A stretch of DNA of 19,780 nucleotides from UBA993 sp964436815 (lineage in GTDB: Bacteria > Bacillota > Dethiobacteria > DTU022), in NCBI GenBank assembly GCA_964436815.1, contig CAYTER010000043.1, positions 1-19,780 of the forward strand. Reading direction: 5' to 3'. The position numbers and the translations under genes are program-made. How positions within the stretch are numbered: the stretch's first letter is position 1; each line of letters starts with the position of its first letter. Below, piece by piece: positions 1 to 6,348 of this stretch. The notes beneath the pieces were generated by a model, which made no database searches, was not told the DNA's origin, and saw nothing but the letters and a program-made list of their open reading frames with translations.

Positions 1-219
1 AGGTGTAGAAAATGCGGCATAAAGACTTTCTGGACCTGACTTTTGCATGTAACCTTGCTATTATGAAGAATAACTTATAATATTAAAGATATGAAATAAT
101 TACCAATCATTATGGTTGATGCTTATTTAAAAGGCAACTGCAGAACCTGACTTTATAATCGAATGAGTTGGAAATGGTTCTATAGCCTAAAAAAATAAAA
201 TGAAAATGGAGCCAGACTG
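1..219. other. AT-rich region upstream of panB, with possible tail of an upstream gene
   Basis: No complete gene is seen. The first 39 bases read in frame 1 as a short tail with a Cys-x-x-Cys pair ending at a TGA (37-39). This could be the C-terminus of an upstream gene, but it is too short to identify. The rest is AT-rich. Two TATAAT hexamers occur at 76-81 and 154-159. The first has TTGCTA at 55-60 with a 15-base spacer, which is short. The second has no convincing -35. The ten-base word ACCTGACTTT occurs at 34-43 and again at 145-154, meaning unknown. One of the TATAAT sites probably drives panB, but I cannot say which. Confidence 0.35.
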
Positions 220-1068
220 ATGAAAAAAAAGAAAACAGTTGATGATTTTCTAAGGATGAAGAAAGATGGAGAACAGGTAGCCTGGATTACCGCCTATGAC
301 TACCCTACAGCAATTTTTGGTGAAGAAGCAGGCATGGATATGCTGCTGGTTGGTGATTCTCTGGGCATGCTGGTAATGGGTTATGATAGTACCATTCCGG
401 TAACGATGGAAGATTGCCTCTCGCACTGCCGTTCAGTTCGCCGCGGGGCGCCCAACACCTGGGTTATTGGCGATATGCCTTTTGGCGCCTACCAGGTCAG
501 TGACAGCGATGCTGTAAAAAACGCGGTTCGCTTTATTAAGGAAGCAAATGTTGACTGTATCAAGCTCGAAGGCGGGCAGCGTGTAGCCAGCCGGATCAGG
601 GCTATTACCGATGCCGGAATCCTGGTAATGGGCCATATCGGCCTCACCCCGCAGAGCTCGGGACAGCTAGGTGGTTTTAAAGCGCAGGGTCGCGATGTAA
701 AGAATGCCCGGGAAGTAATTAAAGATGCCCTGGCGGTGCAGGAATCAGGAGCCTTTTCGCTGCTCATTGAAGCGGTTCCCCCGGAAGTGACTGCTTTTAT
801 TACCCGTAAGCTTGATATCCCTGTCTACTCAATCGGCGCCGGCCCCTGTGACGGCCAGGTACTAATCTGTGGTGATCTGCTCGGGCAGTTTAAAATATTC
901 ACCCCTAAATTTGTCAAGCAGTATGCTGATATTGCTACAGTCACGGTTGAAGCATTTAAAAAATACATCGCTGATGTTAAAGCAGGTTCGTTTCCTACTG
1001 ATGATCATGTCTATCATGTTATCGAACCGCTGGAAGATTTTGAAATTCTTTTCAAAGAGTTTGTTTGA
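220..1068 (+). CDS. panB: 3-methyl-2-oxobutanoate hydroxymethyltransferase (ketopantoate hydroxymethyltransferase)
   Basis: PanB transfers a hydroxymethyl group from 5,10-methylene-tetrahydrofolate to 2-oxoisovalerate to give ketopantoate, the first committed step of pantothenate and coenzyme A synthesis, in the cytoplasm. The 282-residue length is normal for the family and the whole (beta/alpha)8 barrel appears present. Visible family motifs are VGDS with metal-binding Asp46, IGDMPFG with Asp85, KLEGG with Glu117, the GHIGLTPQS segment (138-146) and the catalytic Glu184 in LLIEAVP. ATG at 220 is supported by GGAG at 208-211, eight bases upstream. panC and panD are not next to it. The following gene is a PLP enzyme about 70 bases away, so the two may share a transcript without sharing a pathway. 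Identity is very secure from motifs and length. Confidence 0.95.
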   Translation: MKKKKTVDDFLRMKKDGEQVAWITAYDYPTAIFGEEAGMDMLLVGDSLGMLVMGYDSTIPVTMEDCLSHCRSVRRGAPNTWVIGDMPFGAYQVSDSDAVKNAVRFIKEANVDCIKLEGGQRVASRIRAITDAGILVMGHIGLTPQSSGQLGGFKAQGRDVKNAREVIKDALAVQESGAFSLLIEAVPPEVTAFITRKLDIPVYSIGAGPCDGQVLICGDLLGQFKIFTPKFVKQYADIATVTVEAFKKYIADVKAGSFPTDDHVYHVIEPLEDFEILFKEFV

Positions 1069-1138
1069 TAGATTTTACTTCTGCAACAGATAGCCATAAT
1101 TATATCCAAATCGAGAATAAGAAGAGGTGAATGCCGGT

Positions 1139-2347
1139 TTGGTAAAATACAATTTTGATCAGCTCGTTGAACGTAAGAACACCAACAGCATTAAATGGGA
1201 GTATTACCGGGATTATATTCCCGCTGCTCCCCCGGATGCTTTGCCGCTGTGGGTTGCTGATATGGATTTTCCCTGCGCGGAGCCGATTGTGCAGGCCCTG
1301 CGTAACCGGGTTGATTGCCTGATCTTTGGTTACAGCAACTTTCGTACTGCTGAGTACCTGAATGCGGTTACCGGCTGGTTTAAAAGGCGGTTCGACTGGG
1401 AGATAGACAGTAATAATATCTTCTACAGCCCGGGGGTTGTAACGGCGATCGCCGTGTTAATTAATATTCTAACCAAGCCGGGTGAAGGCATCTTAATCCA
1501 GCGTCCGGTCTACTACCCCTTTACCAAAAAAATTGAAGCCAATGACAGGGTGGTGGTGAACAACCCCCTTGACTACAGGGATGGCCGCTACTCTATTAAC
1601 TTTACCGACCTGGAACAAAAAATAGCCGATCGAAATACCAGGGGCATGATCCTCTGCAGCCCCCATAATCCGGTGGGCCTGGTCTTTACGGTAGAAGATC
1701 TCCTCAAAATCGTCGAGATTTGCAGCCGGCACGGCAAATGGATTATCGCCGATGAAATTCACGCCGACCTGGTCCGCACCGGAGTCACCCACTATCCGCT
1801 CGAGAAAGTTGCCTCTCACTACAAAGATCAAATCATCAGCTGTACTTCTCCCAGTAAAACTTTTAACATGCCCGGCTTAGCAATTTCCAACATTATTATT
1901 AACAACCCGGCCTGGCAGGAAGCCTGGAAGAACATGGCGGCAGAGCGTTTCTCGATCAGCATGGCCAATCCGCTTTCCATTAAAGCGGTGGAAGCGGCCT
2001 ATAACGAGGGTGAAGAGTGGCTGACCCAGCTTAAGGACTATATCGATCAAAATATAGCCTTTGCCGCGGCTTACTTAAAAGAGCACCTCCCGCAGGCAAC
2101 GCTGGTATATCCTGACGGCACTTACCTGCTCTGGGTAGACTTAAGGGAATACTGCTCCGATCGTGAAACCCTGGAGCGACTGATGCACGATGAAGCAAAA
2201 CTGATCCTTGATCAGGGCTATTTTTTTGGCGATGAAGGGACCGGGTTCGAAAGGATCAACGCGGCCTGCCCCCGCAGCATCCTTGCAGAATGCCTGCAGC
2301 GAATGACCAGGGTCCTGCACTCCCGTCATCCTAAGGGAAAGACCTAA
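1139..2347 (+). CDS. PatB/MalY-type PLP-dependent aminotransferase or C-S beta-lyase, TTG start
   Basis: Fold-type I PLP enzyme of the MalY/PatB branch. Members cleave cystathionine or related cysteine conjugates (C-S beta-lyase), and some act as aminotransferases; the substrate cannot be told from sequence. Numbering from the GTG at 1127, motifs include PLWVADMDF (40-48), SPHNPVG (178-184), the PLP-ring Asp209 in IADEIHAD and the Schiff-base Lys244 in SPSKTFNMPG. The frame is open from a GTG at 1127, but that GTG overlaps the AGAGG itself and leaves no spacing. The TTG at 1139 lies eight bases after AGGTGA (1125-1130) and gives the family-typical beginning VKYNF...RKNTNSIKWE with the first residue read as Met, so I choose it (402 residues). 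The gene ends at the edge of a tandem repeat. Family is secure; start moderately so. Confidence 0.88.
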   Translation: MVKYNFDQLVERKNTNSIKWEYYRDYIPAAPPDALPLWVADMDFPCAEPIVQALRNRVDCLIFGYSNFRTAEYLNAVTGWFKRRFDWEIDSNNIFYSPGVVTAIAVLINILTKPGEGILIQRPVYYPFTKKIEANDRVVVNNPLDYRDGRYSINFTDLEQKIADRNTRGMILCSPHNPVGLVFTVEDLLKIVEICSRHGKWIIADEIHADLVRTGVTHYPLEKVASHYKDQIISCTSPSKTFNMPGLAISNIIINNPAWQEAWKNMAAERFSISMANPLSIKAVEAAYNEGEEWLTQLKDYIDQNIAFAAAYLKEHLPQATLVYPDGTYLLWVDLREYCSDRETLERLMHDEAKLILDQGYFFGDEGTGFERINAACPRSILAECLQRMTRVLHSRHPKGKT

Positions 2348-2558
2348 ACCCTCTCCTCAATGGGGAGCGAACATAACTTCCTCCCCTTTGAGGGGTAGTT
2401 TAAACTCCCTCACCGATTAGGGAGCGAACTTAACTCCCTTCCCCTTGAGGGGTAGTTTAAAACTCCCTCACCGATTGAGGAGCGAACTTAACTCCCTTCC
2501 CCTTGAGGGGTAGTTTAAAACTCCCTCCCCCTTGAGGGGGGAGGGGCGGGGTGGGGGT
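2346..2558. repeat. Tandem 56-58 bp repeat, about 3.5 copies, each with small palindromes
   Basis: Copies begin with AAAC..CTCCCTC-like words at 2346, 2402, 2460 and 2518, spaced 56, 58 and 58 bases. Copies 2 and 3 are almost identical, copy 1 is more diverged, and copy 4 is cut short and runs into a G-rich tail. Each unit carries a CTCCCTCA...TGAGGAG-type inverted repeat and a CCCC-TTGA-GGGG hairpin, so the RNA would form a row of short stem-loops. The array starts on the stop codon of the PLP enzyme and ends just before hypA. Units are directly contiguous without unique spacers, so it is not a CRISPR array. It may be a lineage-specific dispersed repeat. Confidence 0.9.
2536..2557 (+). promoter_or_regulatory. 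Strong G-quadruplex motif just upstream of hypA
   Basis: Four G runs of 6, 4, 4 and 5 bases are separated by single-base loops (A2542, C2547, T2552) on the coding strand. Single-base loops with runs of four or more are the most stable class of G-quadruplex motif in DNA and RNA. The 5' G run can alternatively pair with the C run at 2527-2531 across a TTGA loop, so quadruplex and hairpin compete. The motif ends two bases before the hypA ribosome site. A regulatory role is inferred. Confidence 0.6.
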
Positions 2559-2559
2559 G

Positions 2560-2578
2560 AAAGGAGTTAACCCTAATC
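2560..2578 (+). promoter_or_regulatory. hypA ribosome binding site that places the start on an ATC codon
   Basis: AAAGGAG at 2560-2566 is followed by nine bases and then ATC (2576-2578), CAC, GAA, CTG. This reads x-His-Glu-Leu, the universal HypA beginning Met-His-Glu-Leu with ATC in place of ATG. There is an in-frame TGA at 2558-2560, and no ATG, GTG or TTG lies between it and this point. Confidence 0.7.
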
Positions 2579-2923
2579 CACGAACTGGCCATAACCGAAG
2601 CTGTCCTAAAAATAGTCTTAAAATATGCGGAAGAGAACCAGGCCGCGCGGGTGGTCGGTATCCGGCTGCAGGCTGGCGAGCTGCGGGATCTGCAGGAGGA
2701 ATGGCTGCAGCGTTACTTTGATTACCTGAGCCGCGATACTATTGCCGCCGAAGCTAAAATTAAACTGACCAGAATACCGGTGCAGATGATCTGCCAGGCC
2801 TGCCAGGCTGCATTTAACGCTGATATCAGCTTAGATAAGATCGAGTGTCCCGCCTGCGGGCATGATCAGGCAGCCCTGTCCGGGGGCGATGAATTTTTAA
2901 TTGAAAGTATTGAGGTGATCTGA
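2576..2923 (+). CDS. hypA: Hydrogenase nickel incorporation protein HypA, apparent ATC start
   Basis: HypA is a small nickel metallochaperone that, with the GTPase HypB, delivers Ni to the large subunit of [NiFe] hydrogenase (related proteins feed urease). Read from ATC at 2576 the product has 115 residues, the usual length. It begins with the Ni-ligand His2 and Glu3 and carries the structural zinc site as two CxxC pairs at Cys73/Cys76 and Cys91/Cys94. The first conventional start is GTG at 2651. It would delete the first 25 residues, including the essential Met-His-Glu nickel site, and has no matching ribosome site. Either translation starts at a near-cognate AUC (AUU/AUC starts are rare but real, for example infC in E. 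coli) or the base is an assembly error for ATG. The stop overlaps the hypB start by one base. Family secure, start unusual. Confidence 0.9.
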   Translation: MHELAITEAVLKIVLKYAEENQAARVVGIRLQAGELRDLQEEWLQRYFDYLSRDTIAAEAKIKLTRIPVQMICQACQAAFNADISLDKIECPACGHDQAALSGGDEFLIESIEVI

Positions 2924-3594
2924 TGGACAAGGTAAAGCTGATTGATATTCGTGAAAGCATTTTTTCCGATAACCGAGATCAGGCTGATCTGATCAGGGAA
3001 GATCTTAAAAAGAACAATGTATTTTTACTTAACCTGATGGCTTCGCCGGGGGCCGGTAAAACCTGCCTGATTATTGAAACCCTGCGGCGGCTGAAAAATG
3101 AATTTCGCTTTGCTGTAATTGAAGGCGATATTGAATCACAGGTAGATGCCGAAAAAGTGGCGAAAGAAGGGATTGACACCGTGCAGCTGCGCACTGGAGG
3201 AGCGTGTCACCTGGACGCGGCGATGATCAAGGAAGCGCTCGACACCCTTGATTTAAGCAATCTTGATGCGGTGCTGATTGAAAATATCGGCAACCTGGTC
3301 TGCCCGGCTGAATTTGATCTTGGCGAATCGAAAAAGGTGATGCTGCTTAGCGTTCCCGAAGGGGACGACAAAGTCCTTAAATATCCCTTGATGTTCAAAG
3401 TCTGCGACGTGCTGGTAATCAGCAAGGTTGATTACCTGGAAAACTCTGATTTTAACCTGGATCTTTTGGTGCAAAGAGTGCGCACCTTAAACTCCTCGAT
3501 CAGGATTTTCAAAACGTCCTGTCAGACCGGCGAAGGGCTGGACGAATGGTACAGCTGGCTTAGGGATCAGATTAAGGCTACAGCCAGTCAGTAG
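2923..3594 (+). CDS. hypB: Hydrogenase nickel incorporation GTPase HypB
   Basis: HypB is a SIMIBI-class GTPase that works with HypA to load nickel into [NiFe] hydrogenase. The 223 residues contain the P-loop SPGAGKT (41-47), the EGDI switch region (67-70), the metal-binding pair Cys95-His96 in GGACHLD, Cys127 in NLVCPAEFDLGE, and SKVD (167-170) in the place of the G4 guanine-specificity motif NKxD. The N-terminal high-affinity CxxCGC nickel site and the His-rich stretch seen in some HypBs are absent, so this is the short G-domain-only type. ATG 2923 overlaps the hypA stop (TGATG), giving translational coupling. No hydrogenase or hypCDEF genes lie nearby, so the target enzyme is elsewhere. The gene converges on the ferredoxin-like gene, leaving 45 bases between them and no clear terminator. 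Confidence 0.95.
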   Translation: MDKVKLIDIRESIFSDNRDQADLIREDLKKNNVFLLNLMASPGAGKTCLIIETLRRLKNEFRFAVIEGDIESQVDAEKVAKEGIDTVQLRTGGACHLDAAMIKEALDTLDLSNLDAVLIENIGNLVCPAEFDLGESKKVMLLSVPEGDDKVLKYPLMFKVCDVLVISKVDYLENSDFNLDLLVQRVRTLNSSIRIFKTSCQTGEGLDEWYSWLRDQIKATASQ

Positions 3595-3639
3595 AAACTG
3601 CCAGTAAAGAAATAAACTTCAAACAACAGCCGGCCTGTA

Positions 3640-4707
3640 TTAAACCTGACTCCTGATCTCCATCATCTTCATCATCTGTGCCAAACTGTTCTGCGGCAGC
3701 TCACGGCGCTGGTCCGCCGGTTTGGGCTGCAGGCTGATCGCTTCAGAGGGGCACTGTGGTATGCAAACCCCGCAGCCGATACAGCGTTGTTCCAAAATCA
3801 CTGCCGGACCTTCGTCCGACATCTGAATCGCTTCCATGTGGCAGTGTGATATACACTCTCCGCATTCCACACATTCATCGGTATTGACCCGGGCAAAATT
3901 ATTTGAATAAACCAGGTCAGCCGGGTTTGGCGCTCTCTTGATGGAAGCGAGCACCCCGCAGCAGTCACCGCAGCAGTTGCACATACCCGTAGGATTGGCC
4001 GAGGTGGCCGGTTGGGTTACCAACCCTGCTTCCTGAGCCTTGGCCACAATTTTTATAGCTTCTTCAACATCAATTTCCCGCCCCATCTGGTTGTCAAGGT
4101 AGAACTGACCCATCGAACCGAAAAGAAAACATACTTCAAGCGGAGCTCCGCAGGAACCACCAACCAGCTCTTTGCCTTTACGGCAGATGCAATCGGCAAC
4201 CACAATTTTACCGGCGTTCTTCAGGATCTCCGCGGCATCGTCATAAGAGGCAACATTATATTCGGGGGGTATTGCCTGGGAAATAGGAATGGTCCGTAAA
4301 AAGGTCCCTTTAACGCCAATCATTGCCCGGTTAAACTCTTCGTCAAGGTATCGGTTAACGAGCTCCGCCAGTTCACGGTCGATCCGGGGCAGCTGAAATT
4401 CAAGAATGCCGTGAATGAAAGCTGTTGCCCCGTACTTAGTGACACCGTTCTTTTTCAGCCGGAAAAGCAGGCCCCGGGAAGCCATATCCTCAAGCTCTTC
4501 TGCCAGTTGATCCACCGGGCGTTCCAACCGTTCAGCGATCGCATCCGGGGTTTCCAGCGCCGGGCTTAAGCTCAGAAACAGGGTGGCTTCCTTCTCGTTA
4601 AACAGCTTTTTCAGGATTTCGATCTCAACCCCGGATGCGGTTGCGGGAAACCCTACCGCATAGCCGTCCAGCCTTTCCTGCAGTTGCCGGTAAATGTCTT
4701 TTTCCAT
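3640..4707 (-). CDS. Multi-cluster 4Fe-4S ferredoxin-domain protein
   Basis: A 355-residue, probably cytoplasmic, iron-sulfur protein without signal peptide or membrane segment. The N-terminal 95 residues look like a winged-helix region (a PDAIAERLERP...ELEDMASRGLLFR helix-turn-helix pattern at 54-83). A central domain carries Cys173, Cys175, Cys186 and Cys193, then a dense CxCCxxCC group at 243-250. The C-terminus is a classic 2[4Fe-4S] ferredoxin: CxxCxxCxxxC at 279-289 and CxxCxxCxxxCP at 309-320. Proteins of this layout occur widely in anaerobic Clostridia and are annotated only as 4Fe-4S binding proteins; an electron-transfer or redox-sensing role is inference. GGGAGG lies five bases before ATG, and a strong minus-strand promoter lies at 4743-4772. 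The gene is single and convergent with hypAB. Confidence 0.85.
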   Translation of the reverse strand: MEKDIYRQLQERLDGYAVGFPATASGVEIEILKKLFNEKEATLFLSLSPALETPDAIAERLERPVDQLAEELEDMASRGLLFRLKKNGVTKYGATAFIHGILEFQLPRIDRELAELVNRYLDEEFNRAMIGVKGTFLRTIPISQAIPPEYNVASYDDAAEILKNAGKIVVADCICRKGKELVGGSCGAPLEVCFLFGSMGQFYLDNQMGREIDVEEAIKIVAKAQEAGLVTQPATSANPTGMCNCCGDCCGVLASIKRAPNPADLVYSNNFARVNTDECVECGECISHCHMEAIQMSDEGPAVILEQRCIGCGVCIPQCPSEAISLQPKPADQRRELPQNSLAQMMKMMEIRSQV

Positions 4708-4742
4708 AGTGTCCTCCCAGGAGCATTAGTAATGTTTGAAAA

Positions 4743-4772
4743 ATTCTACCAGAGCACGACCACTGCTGTCAA
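4743..4772 (-). promoter_or_regulatory. Sigma-A type promoter for the 4Fe-4S protein gene
   Basis: On the minus strand TTGACA (4772-4767) is followed by an 18-base spacer and TAGAAT (4748-4743), a 6/6 and 5/6 match to consensus. Transcription would start near 4736 and give a leader of about 28 bases ending in GGGAGG and ATG at 4707. Confidence 0.7.
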
Positions 4773-4801
4773 TTTACCGGCCGTTGTAAAAATTTAAGTA
4801 A

Positions 4802-4837
4802 GCTCTAGCTATAAAGTTGTATAATATAAACTAGAGC
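4802..4837 (+). promoter_or_regulatory. Perfect TATAAT box enclosed by a 7-bp inverted repeat
   Basis: GCTCTAG (4802-4808) and CTAGAGC (4831-4837) form an exact inverted repeat with 22 bases between them. TATAAT (4820-4825) sits inside. No good -35 hexamer lies at the right distance, so this may be an activator-dependent or repressor-controlled promoter for the surface protein/MoxR operon starting at 4901. Both the promoter and the operator are inferred. The predicted leader is about 70 bases. Confidence 0.45.
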
Positions 4838-4900
4838 CGAAATAAATAATATTTGCAAGATTGGTTCCGCCCTCATAACAATTGAAAAGAGGTCAGGTAA

Positions 4901-6322
4901 ATGGATGGTGAGCAGGCGGTAAAGAAGAGAAGCGGTGCAAGCTTGGCGATCATCCTGGTTCTGCTTTTTGTCATCCTGGTTCTCCTGTTTTGGATAAGCC
5001 CCTTAAAAGAACTGATTTTCCCTTCAACCAGTGCCCCAACTATTACTCTTACAGTAGTTGAAAGCGCCGAAGCAGCTGATACACAAGGCTTTTTCCGGGT
5101 GCTTATTGCCGCGGAAACTGAAGGGCAACCTGAACCGCAGGTGCAGTTCAGCCGCAATGACGGCGTAGGTGAAGTGGAAGCGGGGTTTACGCTGGTCCTT
5201 TTAGAAGAAGATGAAAACTATACATTAACTGCCATCGCCACCAATACAGCAGGATCGGCTGAGGCAGAGCTTGTGTTGAACGCGGGGATAGCCGTAGGCA
5301 CTTCTTCGGATGCGGCAGCCGGCATCGAAACCGCCGGTGCTGAAGATGAAGAGGAAGAGGCTGATGGCGATTCAGAAGATGCCGAAGATGGAGACGGCAG
5401 TTCACCCGCCGCTGGTGGCAATCACGCTCCACAGATTGAAGCAGTGATTTTTGAAGACACGGATATCAGCGAATTGGTCTTCAGGGCTGAAGCGCTGCCG
5501 GTCCGCTACGAAGAAGGAAGGCACTGCTTTAACATTTTGACCGCAGATGCTGATGGCGACCTCATTAATTTTAATATAACGGCCAATCATGGAAGCATCG
5601 TGGAAATCAGGCAACTTGCAGTTGACAGCGTCGCCTTCGACTGGTTATCACCGGCAAATACCTCGGGAGCATTGGAATCGCTTAATGTGGCTATTAGCGT
5701 AACCGCTTCTGATCCCTCAGGAGCAAACGATCGGGTGGTCATTCCTGTAGCCCTCTTACCGGTAATTGGCGAAGGTGGAGGTGAAGAAACCGTTCACGAA
5801 ACAACCTTAAATGCTACCGGCCTCCCGGAGTTAAGCGGTTATGTTACCTCAGCCGGGTCAGTCCGGACCGGGGTTATTCTTTTGGGTGACAACTCAGCGA
5901 ATGAGATGATCAAAGGCTTCCTGGCTTTTAACATCGCCGCCCTGGCTGCCGTAGATCCTGAAGATATAATCGCAACCAGAATTCGTTTCGACCATATTAA
6001 CAAATCGGGGAGCCCGGAAAGTTACGCCACCTGGGTCGACTTTAAAGATTTTAACTACGGCCCGGTTCTCGATGCAAGGGATTTTGCCGTGGGCGGTACC
6101 TTATTTTACCGGCAGCGGGCGGAATCTTTTAGCAGCGGTTCAGTAATCCAGGGATCCCTGATCACCCAGATCCGCCAGGCTGTGGCCGCCGGAAATAGCC
6201 GCTTTTTCGTAAAAACTGGACTTGATGCCGGCTCTAACAGTAACGGGGTTGATGACTTGTTCCAGTTTCGTCCTGAAAATGTGATATTGCAGGTTACCTA
6301 CCGCACCGTAACCGGTGGTTAG
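4901..6322 (+). CDS. Membrane-anchored surface protein with Ig-like domains and acidic linker
   Basis: I do not recognise a named family for the whole protein (473 residues). Residues 1-12 are short and basic, 14-33 form a strong transmembrane helix, and the remainder should be outside the cell. Residues about 45-130 look like a bacterial Ig-like domain (ends ATNTAGSAEAELVL). About 148-166 is a linker made almost only of Glu, Asp, Gly and Ser. About 175-290 is a second beta-rich domain with DADGD and DPSGAND motifs like cadherin/PKD calcium-binding modules. About 299-473 resembles a DNRLRE-type beta-sandwich (GFLAFNIAAL...IIATRIRFDH). AAGAGG lies a few bases upstream of ATG 4901. It is the first gene of the MoxR operon, 26 bases before moxR, so it may be handled by or tied to that complex. 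Function is unknown; surface location is well supported. Confidence 0.75.
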   Translation: MDGEQAVKKRSGASLAIILVLLFVILVLLFWISPLKELIFPSTSAPTITLTVVESAEAADTQGFFRVLIAAETEGQPEPQVQFSRNDGVGEVEAGFTLVLLEEDENYTLTAIATNTAGSAEAELVLNAGIAVGTSSDAAAGIETAGAEDEEEEADGDSEDAEDGDGSSPAAGGNHAPQIEAVIFEDTDISELVFRAEALPVRYEEGRHCFNILTADADGDLINFNITANHGSIVEIRQLAVDSVAFDWLSPANTSGALESLNVAISVTASDPSGANDRVVIPVALLPVIGEGGGEETVHETTLNATGLPELSGYVTSAGSVRTGVILLGDNSANEMIKGFLAFNIAALAAVDPEDIIATRIRFDHINKSGSPESYATWVDFKDFNYGPVLDARDFAVGGTLFYRQRAESFSSGSVIQGSLITQIRQAVAAGNSRFFVKTGLDAGSNSNGVDDLFQFRPENVILQVTYRTVTGG

Positions 6323-6348
6323 CTCTAAGCGTCGGGAAGTTTTTGCAG

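Noticed and set aside
1..219. Riboswitch upstream of panB
   Set aside because: The region is AT-rich and I see no stable multi-stem structure or terminator before the start codon.
2346..2558. Possible CRISPR array
   Set aside because: Units are contiguous copies of the whole 56-58 bp period with no unique spacers between constant repeats, and no cas genes are present.
2558..2560. In-frame TGA before hypA as a selenocysteine codon
   Set aside because: It precedes the natural start of HypA and its ribosome site, and known HypA proteins have no extension there.
2651..2923. Shorter hypA from GTG 2651
   Set aside because: It lacks the His2/Glu3 nickel site and has no ribosome site at a suitable distance; the upstream frame matches HypA fully.
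3595..3639. Bidirectional terminator between hypB and the ferredoxin-like gene
   Set aside because: Only four-base stems without T runs are present.
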